The position numbers and the translations under genes were made by a program. From positions 1 through 64,000 of the IMG/VR virus record IMGVR_UViG_3300048922_000467: a DNA stretch of 64,000 nt; one strand, written 5' to 3'. The notes below the pieces were generated by a model, which searched no databases, was not told the DNA's origin, and saw nothing but the letters and a program-made list of their open reading frames with translations. Origin of the DNA: a virus. Shown here piece by piece: positions 41,052 to 48,501 of this stretch (positions are counted from its first letter, which is position 1; each line of letters starts with the position of its first letter).

Positions 41052-41116
41052 AAAGGTGTTGCGCAGGCTTTTACTCATATTCAACACTATAAATGTGCAA
41101 GAGAGCACGACAACAA
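41052..41116 (+). promoter_or_regulatory. primase promoter, arm 2 of the inverted duplicated promoter
   Basis: GTGTTGCGCAGGCTTTTACTCA, then CACTATAAATG (-10 TATAAA at 41088-41093). Mirrors 40653-40718. Confidence 0.75.
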
Positions 41117-41133
41117 GAAGAGAGAGCATCACA

Positions 41134-42414
41134 ATGAAATTCGGCATTCAGTACTCAGCAGCTACTCGACAAGTGAAGAACTGTCAGGCGGCAAGTTTCA
41201 GAGAGTTTTACGATAACGTCTTGCAAGCCGAGAGCGTTGTCGAAGAGAAAAGCGGTCGCACTTTTACGCCCGCGATCTTCAGACATCCTGAGCGATTGAT
41301 CGAACACACGATGGAGCTATCGATGATCGTGTTGGACGTAGATCAGAAGCCCCATGACGACATTATCACCCTGGAAGAGATGGAAGACGCCCTGATCGAC
41401 ATGAACTTCGAGCACTGCATTTATACATCACACAGCAACACTGTCGACTGCCCGCGCTTCCGCGTTGTAATGCCCCTAGACACCCCAATACAACCCGAGG
41501 CATTGCCGGCAGTAGCAGCTGCGGTTATCGAATGCCTAGACGGATTCTTCGATGGCCGACTGATCAAGGTTCTCGATCGCTGCTGGCAAGAAGTATCCCG
41601 CTGCTACTTCACTTTTATGTCACACCCCGATCGTCGAAGCGCAGCCATGAGCTTTTATAACCCCGGCAAGCCGCTGTGCTCCCTGGATCTAAAACTCGCT
41701 CAAAGCAGCTATGGCCTCGACGTCGAATCCTCTACCCCCGGCAAGCCCCGCAAGCCAGGCACCGCTGTAGGCGCAGCAGGCCGTAGCTTCGAGCTCAATC
41801 GCATCCTGGGTGGCCTGTTCCGCTCAGCCTGCGAAGATCAGATTGTCCAAAAAATCCTGGAGGTCGACCAGGAACAGAATCCAGGCAGTGAATACTTCCG
41901 GGATCAAAGCTACGCCCGTCACAAACCGCGCCCTGGCGAAACCAAAGACGCAGCAGCCCTGCGCGCCTGCAAAGCCTGGGTCAGATCCCACTTGAACTGG
42001 CTGCGCCGAAAAGCCAAGGGCATCGACACCACGGTCGTGAACCGAAAGGCTCAGTCCAAAGAGCCAATGCCTACCCACGAAGCCATGATCCGCTTGAAAG
42101 ACTTTAAGCCCGGCAAGACCAAGGCAGGCGGCGAAACAGCCCTGGCCGAATTCGAAATCGTGTCTGGTGAGCACGCTGGCCGTCACGTCTGGCACCGGTT
42201 TTACGGCCAGGGTAACCACCCAACAGCGATCAAGATCTCCAACGAAATGATCGAAAAATTCAAGACCGCCGCCAGTCTTCCAACAGCCAGCTTCGACGAT
42301 GCTTTGAAAGCAAAAGGCGTGATCGTCCACGCCCGGATCAAGCTAAAGGCAGGGACTGGGGGATTCCCTGATCAAAACGAAATCGGGACGTTCTTCACTC
42401 AACCTGTGTCGTGA
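41134..42414 (+). CDS. AEP-type primase with DUF669-like C-terminus
   Basis: 426 aa from the ATG at 41134 (AGAGAGAGC site). Primase-type motifs: SMIVLDVDQKP (DxD), HCIYTSHSN (sxH) and CPRFRVVMPL. C-terminal residues about 330-420, KDFKPGKTKAGGETALAEF then EHAGRHVWHRFYGQGN, resemble DUF669, an SSB-like domain of phage replication proteins. A fused primase and single-strand-binding module would suit priming next to the helicase. The middle part (residues 215-320) is a helical linker. Confidence 0.75.
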   Translation: MKFGIQYSAATRQVKNCQAASFREFYDNVLQAESVVEEKSGRTFTPAIFRHPERLIEHTMELSMIVLDVDQKPHDDIITLEEMEDALIDMNFEHCIYTSHSNTVDCPRFRVVMPLDTPIQPEALPAVAAAVIECLDGFFDGRLIKVLDRCWQEVSRCYFTFMSHPDRRSAAMSFYNPGKPLCSLDLKLAQSSYGLDVESSTPGKPRKPGTAVGAAGRSFELNRILGGLFRSACEDQIVQKILEVDQEQNPGSEYFRDQSYARHKPRPGETKDAAALRACKAWVRSHLNWLRRKAKGIDTTVVNRKAQSKEPMPTHEAMIRLKDFKPGKTKAGGETALAEFEIVSGEHAGRHVWHRFYGQGNHPTAIKISNEMIEKFKTAASLPTASFDDALKAKGVIVHARIKLKAGTGGFPDQNEIGTFFTQPVS

Positions 42415-42474
42415 TATGGTCGGCCAGCCTTTGGTGCCATCATGTGCTGGCCCCCATCTCACGAGACTTTGGAA

Positions 42475-43182
42475 ATGGATATTCGCTTTTTCTTTGAGCA
42501 GCGCCTGGAGTTCATCAAGCAGCTTTATATCAATGGCTCAGCGCCCTTCGAAGAGCGCATGAGCAAGATCGTGAATGGGGAAGAGCCATTCATTCCACCG
42601 TACAGTGAAGATGGAGAGCCACCATTTCAGCTCGAATGGGAGGAAGCTGATGCATCGATACAAGTGCTGGGCAGCTCTTGTCTTTCGATGATATCCGCAT
42701 CACTACACATCTACCTGGTGGCTTGGCAGAACCGTCTAGGGCCTGCTCCAGATTGCACAAAGTCTGCATTCAAGAATGGATGGCCAGCAGGGTATCAGGC
42801 TTTCTACGAGTCACACGGTTCAGCTAAATTCGACACTGGCCCATTCGATTACTCACTTGTTTCAGAAATTGTCTTGGCCCGAAACAGCATTCAGCATGAC
42901 GAATCCCTGACATCCAACACCTTCCGATACAGAGACAGCGACCTCCCGAAGCTACCGAGCCCTTTCTTCGTCAGTGACCAAGATAAAGAGCTAGCGAAGC
43001 AGATCGATGATGGTGAGAGAAGCTGGCTCTACCCGCCGCGCATTCACATCACCAAGGAAAAATTCCTACACATGATCTCTGAAATTTCGAATTTGGTTGA
43101 GTGGTTGGAAAAGCAAGGCGAGCAAATCCAATATCGGCAGTATCTAGAGCGTAAGAAACTGCGTGAGAGCAATCAGAGCTAG
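42475..43182 (+). CDS. hypothetical HEPN-like protein
   Basis: 235 aa from the ATG at 42475; an ATG at 42442 would add 11 residues but lacks a ribosome site. Helical; VLARNSIQHDESL near residue 135 gives R-x4-H, as in HEPN domains (also found in some inactive or unrelated proteins). Follows the primase by 60 bp. Function unknown. Confidence 0.55.
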   Translation: MDIRFFFEQRLEFIKQLYINGSAPFEERMSKIVNGEEPFIPPYSEDGEPPFQLEWEEADASIQVLGSSCLSMISASLHIYLVAWQNRLGPAPDCTKSAFKNGWPAGYQAFYESHGSAKFDTGPFDYSLVSEIVLARNSIQHDESLTSNTFRYRDSDLPKLPSPFFVSDQDKELAKQIDDGERSWLYPPRIHITKEKFLHMISEISNLVEWLEKQGEQIQYRQYLERKKLRESNQS

Positions 43183-43198
43183 ATCATCAAGAAACTCA

Positions 43199-43224
43199 AG
43201 AGCCTCTACCCAGGGGCTTTTTCA
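43199..43224 (+). terminator. hairpin with T-run after the HEPN-like gene
   Basis: AGCCTC-TACCCA-GGGGCT followed by TTTTTCAC. Stem is short with one mismatch. Confidence 0.5.
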
Positions 43225-43236
43225 CGCCCTCACGGA

Positions 43237-43324
43237 TTGACAGCCAACTACTTTAAGTTATACAGCAGATCACACTATTGCTTTCAAAATGTCGCTTTGA
43301 CAACCAACTAATCTTAGGTATACG
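43237..43324 (+). promoter_or_regulatory. two near-identical tandem sigma70 promoters
   Basis: TTGACA-N16-TATACA (43237-43264) and TTGACA-N16-TATACG (43297-43324). Both spacers begin with (G/A)CCAACTA. They are 60 bp apart and drive the 96-aa gene. A perfect palindrome TTGTGCGCACAA (43337-43348) follows as a possible operator. Confidence 0.7.
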
Positions 43325-43399
43325 CCTTGACAATCTGTTGTGCGCACAATGACTCAATGCCATAATCTAACCATAACAACAAGAAAAAGGAACTCGCCA

Positions 43400-43690
43400 A
43401 TGAATTATTTCACAGAACATCTTTCGAACATGTCTATAGAGCGGAAACTTGCACGGATTAAGAGCTATCTGAACTTCCTGCAGCTCCCAGGCATCGACCA
43501 GACATTCCTGGATTTGCTATTAATGTCCAGAGAGCTTCATCAGTCTTCGATGTGCCGTGGAGACACAAGTATCATTGACGTTGCGGACTCAATAGATGAG
43601 TTTGTACGCAAGACGCTAGATGAAGCTTGCGAACACATTGACCGACCATACCACGCAAAGACTTATGAGAACGAATCTACTGGCATGTAA
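43400..43690 (+). CDS. small early hypothetical protein
   Basis: 96 aa from the ATG at 43400 (AAGGAA site). Helical, basic-acidic mix, two cysteines. First gene behind the strong tandem promoters, so likely well expressed early or in the lysogen. Not recognised. Confidence 0.6.
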   Translation: MNYFTEHLSNMSIERKLARIKSYLNFLQLPGIDQTFLDLLLMSRELHQSSMCRGDTSIIDVADSIDEFVRKTLDEACEHIDRPYHAKTYENESTGM

Positions 43691-44098
43691 ACCCACCAAA
43701 CTTTGCACTCAAAAAACCCAGCAGCTTTTGATTTATCCCCACATACAGCACTGTGGCAGTGGTAATATATAGATGTAGGCAGTTCCTCTCTCTTACTGCC
43801 TATGCCTTTATTGTTGTGTGCTGCACCCAATCCCTGGCCGGGCCTCTCTCTCTCTCCTGGCCGGGGCTTTTTTATGTTGCCAATTTGTCAATTTCGTTAC
43901 CATTCGTCAGGAAAGCAATGTGAGAAAGTTGGGGCAGTGTCAGACAACAGCCGGAATTGCTGGGGTTGCTGGGAGTTGTTGTCTGATACTGGGTGTTAGT
44001 ACACTTAGTTGATTATTTCCCGACGGTTTACAGGGATATTGATTGCTCTTAGCCTTGTTCATGTCGGTTGACGACACAACAGAAAAGAGAGCGAAACG
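43691..44098 (+). promoter_or_regulatory. 408-bp control region of the HTH gene
   Basis: No convincing gene. It holds: a TAATATA-type -10 near 43768; a GC-rich hairpin region with direct repeats CTGGCCGGG and a T-run ending about 43873, which may terminate a short RNA; TTGCCAATTTGTCAATT (43877-43893); a 10-bp inverted repeat TCAGACAACA/TGTTGTCTGA (43940-43986); and TTAGTACACTTAGTT (43996-44010). The TTGCC and TTAGTACAC blocks recur before the excisionase-like gene. Confidence 0.5.
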
Positions 44099-44320
44099 AT
44101 GGGGATGTACGAGCGGATTCCGAATGACCTTATTACTTCAAGCCAGGCGGCTGAGGTGCTGGGGGTGAGCATCAACACATTGAAGGTCTGGCGCTCCAGA
44201 AACCCCAACTTGGGTTACTACAGGGGTCACAACCGCGAGATTCGTTACTCGCTGAAAGAATGCCAGCAGTACTACCGCCGTTCGTTCCAGCGCGTTGTGC
44301 CTGGGTCTGGCGCGCAATGA
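44099..44320 (+). CDS. small HTH DNA-binding protein (MerR/excisionase type)
   Basis: 73 aa. LITSSQAAEVLGVSINTLKVWRSRNPNLGYYRGHNREIRYSLKECQQY is a winged-helix excisionase/MerR N-terminal domain with no effector part. AAAGAGAGCG site. Likely a phage regulator; its control region shares operator-like blocks with the other HTH gene at 46.4 kb. Confidence 0.75.
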   Translation: MGMYERIPNDLITSSQAAEVLGVSINTLKVWRSRNPNLGYYRGHNREIRYSLKECQQYYRRSFQRVVPGSGAQ

Positions 44321-44389
44321 AGACGCCCTCGGCTCGACAATTTATTATCAAAAATGATAGTTTTCTGTGGAGTCAGTCGAGGGTGAGTT

Positions 44390-44923
44390 ATGAATCGAAA
44401 GCTGCTGCTGGAATCGTGCAGAACGCTGGCAGCTGCCGGGGTGTGGTGCATCCCTGAATCGACTCTGATCGGGTTTGCGGGGTATCCAGACAAAGCTTAC
44501 TTCCGCGTTGCCATGGCCAGGCATTTTAGAGCCGGCATCATCGAGAAAATCGCCCCCAAGCTTTACGCCAATCCCTTCCTGCGCCCACCTGCGGCTGGGC
44601 TGTTTCGCTTAACCAATTTTCTAAGGCCATTGGACAGCTTTTATCTGAGCTGTGAATCGGTGCTCAGTGAGCATGGTTGGATCAGCCAGCTGCCTTTCTG
44701 CCTGACCTTCGTTACTACTGGCCGAAGCTATCGATACAGCACGTTGCTGGGTGACATCGACTTCGTGCACACCGAAGAAGACCCCGCAACCTGGTTAGGC
44801 CATCTGCAGCGAAATGAAGACCGTCAGGTATGGGAGGCGTCCCCTGAGAGAGCCCTGGCCGACCTGCAGCGCTACAAGCGCAACCTTGATCTCGTCCTGC
44901 CCGAATCCGAGCGCCCGCAATAG
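44390..44923 (+). CDS. AbiEi-like protein without the AbiEii toxin
   Basis: 177 aa. N-terminal winged-helix-like region (LLLESCRTLAAAGVWCIPES), then a core with FRLTNFLRPLDSFYLSCESVLSEHGWISQLP and LTFVTTGRS, ending in DFVHTE and ALADLQRYKRNLDLV, as in AbiEi-family antitoxins of mobile elements. AbiEi normally represses and counteracts the AbiEii nucleotidyltransferase toxin. None follows; the next gene is a coiled-coil protein. GAGGGTGAG site. Confidence 0.65.
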   Translation: MNRKLLLESCRTLAAAGVWCIPESTLIGFAGYPDKAYFRVAMARHFRAGIIEKIAPKLYANPFLRPPAAGLFRLTNFLRPLDSFYLSCESVLSEHGWISQLPFCLTFVTTGRSYRYSTLLGDIDFVHTEEDPATWLGHLQRNEDRQVWEASPERALADLQRYKRNLDLVLPESERPQ

Positions 44924-44977
44924 CCTCTCGCGGCGCCATGGCTTATTATCCCCGATATTTAGATCCGGGGCCTCGAC

Positions 44978-45961
44978 ATGCCAAAGCCATCTGCCATTGA
45001 GCTCAAGCGCAACCAGCTTGCCCGACTCAAAGCCAATCTCGACGAGTGCGGCTTTCGCTTGGCCGAGCCATTGGCAGCAGAAGACCCGCACACAGCTATT
45101 TTGCGCGCAAACGCGCTGTCCCAGCGCCTTAGCCTGGGGATGCTCATCTCAAGGGGTGGTGAGACGAAAGCCTCTCTCTCTAAGCAGCTTGCGCAGCTTC
45201 CCGCAGTGCATGACGTGTTCGCGTTTCAGAAAGCCCCGGAAGTCCATCTGCGCGTTGGAAAGATCGCAAAGTCGGATGAACAAGCCTACGTCGAAATGGT
45301 TGCTGAATTCACTCGCGAGCTTGAGGAGCTGAATGGCTTTGAGGTCGAGCAGGGAGAGGAGATATCAACACCTGAGTCGATATCCCAAAGGATCGAGTCA
45401 GCGCCAAAAATTGGCAGGCCATCAAAGACCCCTCTCGAAAATCTAGATCGGGGCTTGGCAGAAAACTACGGCATAGCCCGCCTTGCTTTAGCGAAAGCCA
45501 TGATCAACGAAGAGAATCCGAGATCGATGGGCCGCCCTGCACGGACAGTGGCTCAGGTTGAGGCGGACTACGCCCAGCGCAAACAGGATCTGGACACCTC
45601 GATCACTGACCTAGAGTCCAAGCTCAAGGGTGTGGAAATCCATGATCGGGCCAGCAAGATATACCGAGACGTTCTGGCTCAATTCAAACGGCTAGTGAAG
45701 GAGCTGGGAGGCGTAGACCAGATCGAAGCCAGGTCAGAAGTCACGCGCCTGGAAGGCCATCTGAAATTCCTGAAGCAGGATCGAAAGCGCTACATCGAAC
45801 TCGGCGAGCCCGACTTGCCCTTGGAGCACCATAACTCCCCACGCCACCACCTGTTGTCAGCAAAAGCAGAGCTGGCAGCAGTTCGCGACGTATACGACCA
45901 GCTGACGCTTCCGAGAGAGATCAAGCGCCTGAAAGACATCGAGGCCAGGAAAGCCAAGTAG
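44978..45961 (+). CDS. coiled-coil protein of unknown function
   Basis: 327 aa. An N-terminal helical part (residues 1-90), then repeated GRPSKTP and GRPARTV basic patches near 150 and 190, and long coiled coils (205-325). The GRP patches look like AT-hook-type DNA contacts. Probably co-transcribed with the AbiEi-like gene 55 bp upstream. Not recognised; an unusual partner for an AbiEi protein. Confidence 0.55.
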   Translation: MPKPSAIELKRNQLARLKANLDECGFRLAEPLAAEDPHTAILRANALSQRLSLGMLISRGGETKASLSKQLAQLPAVHDVFAFQKAPEVHLRVGKIAKSDEQAYVEMVAEFTRELEELNGFEVEQGEEISTPESISQRIESAPKIGRPSKTPLENLDRGLAENYGIARLALAKAMINEENPRSMGRPARTVAQVEADYAQRKQDLDTSITDLESKLKGVEIHDRASKIYRDVLAQFKRLVKELGGVDQIEARSEVTRLEGHLKFLKQDRKRYIELGEPDLPLEHHNSPRHHLLSAKAELAAVRDVYDQLTLPREIKRLKDIEARKAK

Positions 45962-46043
45962 CCCCTCCAGCTCCAGCCCCCAGTCAGCTTTGTTCCCGAA
46001 CACCTCGCTGGACGGCTCAAGCCGGGGGCAGCGTTGGTCGCGG

Positions 46044-46121
46044 CTAGAGCCAGATCGACAGAATGTACAAGATGATCAGCAGGTTGAACCCGTTGCGACA
46101 CAGATTTTTAATCGTAGTCAT
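46044..46121 (-). CDS. 25-residue membrane peptide
   Basis: ATG at 46121 with a very good AGGGGCGAGAA ribosome site: MTTIKNLCRNG then a hydrophobic helix FNLLIILYILSIWL. Preceded by the AATAACTGCCATAATATG motif shared with the integrase promoter. The form is that of a type I toxin or small membrane regulator; function unknown. Confidence 0.5.
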   Translation of the reverse strand: MTTIKNLCRNGFNLLIILYILSIWL

Positions 46122-46237
46122 TTCTCGCCCCTGCCGACATATTATGGCAGTTATTAACTCACAGGTTCAGATCTAAATCAAGCTCAATGCCCCAGTTTTG
46201 CTGGGCATTTCACGTATGTCTCTCGTACCTACCTGCA

Positions 46238-46282
46238 TTAGTACACTAAGTTTACTTTCAGTATATTGCCAATTTGTCAATT
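46238..46282 (+). promoter_or_regulatory. operator-like pair before the excisionase-like gene
   Basis: TTAGTACACTAAGTT (46238-46252) and TTGCCAATTTGTCAATT (46266-46282); the latter is identical over 17 bp to 43877-43893. Confidence 0.65.
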
Positions 46283-46393
46283 GTTTTCTCTGATAATTCC
46301 GACGAACGGCATTGCCAAGATCTCGATTTGCCAACATATTGATGTCAGACGGGCTGCGCAGTGTCGCCCGATTTGAAGACTGGGCAGAGTGAG

Positions 46394-46684
46394 ATGAATG
46401 CGTGTGTGAGGGTCGAAGACATTGAGGTAGCCATTGACAGGGCAGCTGCAGAGCGCGAGCGTGCGAGGCTGGCTGAGTCGCTGGGCTATTGGACAGAGAG
46501 CCAGGTTGCGATGCTGGCGGGCGTTAAAAAGTCGACGCTAGAGTCCTGGAGGAAGCGAGCGAAAGGGCCCGACTCTATTCTCTTCGGAAACGAGCCCCTT
46601 TACTCGATTGCAGACGTTAAAGGCTATTTCGACAGCCTTGCTCAAGCCAAATCAGACCGTAGTCACATCCGAGCCGCGTTGTGA
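46394..46684 (+). CDS. excisionase-like HTH protein
   Basis: 96 aa from the ATG at 46394. GYWTESQVAMLAGVKKSTLESWRKRAKGPDSILFGNEPLYSIADVKGYFDSL is a MerR/AlpA-like winged helix. It converges with the integrase and overlaps its 3' end by 33 bp, a usual place for an excisionase. Confidence 0.75.
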   Translation: MNACVRVEDIEVAIDRAAAERERARLAESLGYWTESQVAMLAGVKKSTLESWRKRAKGPDSILFGNEPLYSIADVKGYFDSLAQAKSDRSHIRAAL

Positions 46685-47743
46685 ACGATCCTCGCTTGCA
46701 CGGCGAAGAGCTTTCCTCCGCTCCTGCAGGTGGACTGACTCGGGATTGATGTGTGTATATCGACGCAGAGTCTTCCAATCTTTATGGCCAGTGAAAAGCG
46801 CTACGGATTCGATATCAAGCTCGCGGGCAAACAGATCTGTCGTTGCTGTGTGCCTCAGGTCATGAAAACGCAGATCCTCGATACCAAGGGCTTGGCAAGC
46901 CCTGGTAAACGAAGCACTCACTGAACGATGGTTGTAAGGGAAGAGCTGACCTCGCCTCCTGCTTCCCATGGCTTTGAGAATCGGCTCCACAAAGTCATCA
47001 AGAATCGGAACAACGCTGTGGTTGCCCTTCTTGTCAGTGGGGTGCTTTCTATCTCTTACCACCATCACGCGACGTTCTAAGTCGACATCCTCAATACTCA
47101 GCGCACAGATTTCTTCCTGGCGCAGCGAAGTTAGAGTTGCGAACTCCATGACAGCAATCATATCAATCTGAGCGCGTTGCATTTTCCTGTAGTGTCCAGC
47201 CAGCTTCTCGATTTCCTCTGGTGAAGCGACTCTCGTTCGCTCTGTCGATCGAACCCTCAATCCCCTCTGTTTCAATGACCTTTTAACATCAACAGTGATA
47301 TCCGGGTTGACGTTCAACTTGCGAACATAGCGAGCCCAACTTAAGACCGTCCGGAGATAGGCTAGGTCGATGCTGATTGTCACTCCGCCAGCGCCATCCT
47401 TTACGCGTCTGTCGACGAAATCACGTACGATGGCCTCTGACAGAGATCTCAGCTTCACATGACCAATCTTGCGCTTGAATGACTTCAGCACAGCGGCCTT
47501 GTTCTTGCCGAAAGGCTTCACTCCACCAACATCTTCTTCGTACCGGACAATCAGATCCTCCAGATTTGCGTCCTTGTGTGGATCTATGTACTCGCCCGTG
47601 CTGGAGAGCTTGAGCTGCTGCTCGATCTCTTTCGCCCACTTCCTGGCGGTTTTTTCGAGATCGAAGGTCTGTGCCCTGTAGAATCCTCCAATCCTGACCT
47701 GAGCGCGGGTCTTGCCCGAAGGGAGTCGTGTAAATGTCGCCAT
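46652..47743 (-). CDS. int: tyrosine recombinase, phage integrase
   Basis: 363 aa from the ATG at 47743. Arm-binding N-terminus (TFTRLPSGKTRAQVRIGG), SAM-like core-binding domain (residues 55-140), catalytic set R in TSLRQEEI, H-x-x-R in HDLRHTA, H in TGHKDW, and Tyr in LRRYTHI. It integrates and excises the prophage together with the excisionase-like protein. The start chosen avoids reading through the repeat at 47747. Confidence 0.92.
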   Translation of the reverse strand: MATFTRLPSGKTRAQVRIGGFYRAQTFDLEKTARKWAKEIEQQLKLSSTGEYIDPHKDANLEDLIVRYEEDVGGVKPFGKNKAAVLKSFKRKIGHVKLRSLSEAIVRDFVDRRVKDGAGGVTISIDLAYLRTVLSWARYVRKLNVNPDITVDVKRSLKQRGLRVRSTERTRVASPEEIEKLAGHYRKMQRAQIDMIAVMEFATLTSLRQEEICALSIEDVDLERRVMVVRDRKHPTDKKGNHSVVPILDDFVEPILKAMGSRRRGQLFPYNHRSVSASFTRACQALGIEDLRFHDLRHTATTDLFARELDIESVALFTGHKDWKTLRRYTHINPESVHLQERRKALRRASEDRSQRGSDVTTV

Positions 47744-47746
47744 GCC

Positions 47747-47832
47747 CGTGTGCACCCCGTGTGCAAAATCGTCTAGACATATTATGGACACTATTTAGAC
47801 CGTTCAAGCCCTTCGTGTGCACCCCGTGTGCA
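47747..47832. repeat. 19-bp direct repeats upstream of int, probable arm sites
   Basis: CGTGTGCACCCCGTGTGCA at 47747-47765 and 47814-47832, each itself two GTGTGCA boxes. Between them is CATATTATGGACACTATTTA, the shared promoter motif. Placement next to int fits integrase arm-type sites, with the attachment core nearby. Confidence 0.65.
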
Positions 47833-48501
47833 CCAGCTGCACAAATCACGGTAAAATAACTCAATTTGAATTGCAAAATATCCTTATGAATCAACAAGTT
47901 ATGTCGCGCAAATTTTCCGTTGCGCCGATGATGGATCGGGTCGATCAAAAATGATGAACCATTAGATACTGGGTATTGGGGAGACCTGGTGTTTTGCTGT
48001 AGCAAAATCTCAGCAAATTTGAAAAGGTGATTTCGTAAATTATCAAGCAGAAGTGCTATCCCAGGCCGACATTGCGAGTACTCCTTCAGGCACAACTCGT
48101 CAGCTCGTTCTTAGTGATCCCGGATTGAATCCTTACTGTACACAAATACAGTATTAGCTGGGCCTCATCATGGACACCGACATACCCGGCTTCGAGCTTA
48201 GTAATGCCGATCCTCAATAAACTGCTTCAGTAGCAGAGCCACCTGCGCTGCATTTTTAGCTCTCAAGTTTCGACTTTTGAGAGATTCCTACACATGTAAA
48301 CGCGCGAACGGATGGCTAAACTTAATATTTAAAGTAAGCGATCACCAAGGCAAAATAAAAAATTTTTGTGTACTTGGCTAGCGCCGACTATACTATCTAG
48401 AGTATATCGCGCCAGAAGCAATAACTAAGAATTAACCCCAGAACCCACAGATTCTTTCTTATGATAATCCAGCATCGAACCTAAGAATTAGAGGCAGTGA
48501 A
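47833..48501. other. prophage right boundary region, no clear gene
   Basis: No convincing gene. It contains the consensus LexA box at 48134, an inverted repeat CTCTCAA...TTGAGAG (48261-48284), a TATACT/AGTATA dyad near 48390, and A/T-rich tracts. An attachment site is expected here, but the other end of the prophage is outside the window, so no att repeat can be shown. Confidence 0.5.
48134..48153. promoter_or_regulatory. consensus LexA box without clear target
   Basis: TACTGTACACAAATACAGTA, a CTG-N10-CAG dyad. A -35 TTGAAT precedes it on the plus strand. Only a 16-codon reading follows before a stop at 48222. Confidence 0.8.

Noticed and set aside
43940-43986. TCAGACAACA/TGTTGTCTGA inverted repeat as a LexA box
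   Set aside because: Arms are 27 bp apart and lack CTG-N10-CAG; more likely an RNA hairpin or another operator.
43802-44012. Two overlapping short ORFs of about 65 codons
   Set aside because: They run through a GC-rich hairpin and operator-like repeats and lack ribosome sites.
47421-48095. 224-codon minus-strand ORF over the integrase start
   Set aside because: Antiparallel-frame shadow of the integrase gene; crosses the repeats and boundary region without a ribosome site.
48172-48222. 16-codon reading (MDTDIPGFELSNADPQ) just after the LexA box
   Set aside because: No ribosome site and too short to call; may be a remnant of an SOS gene.
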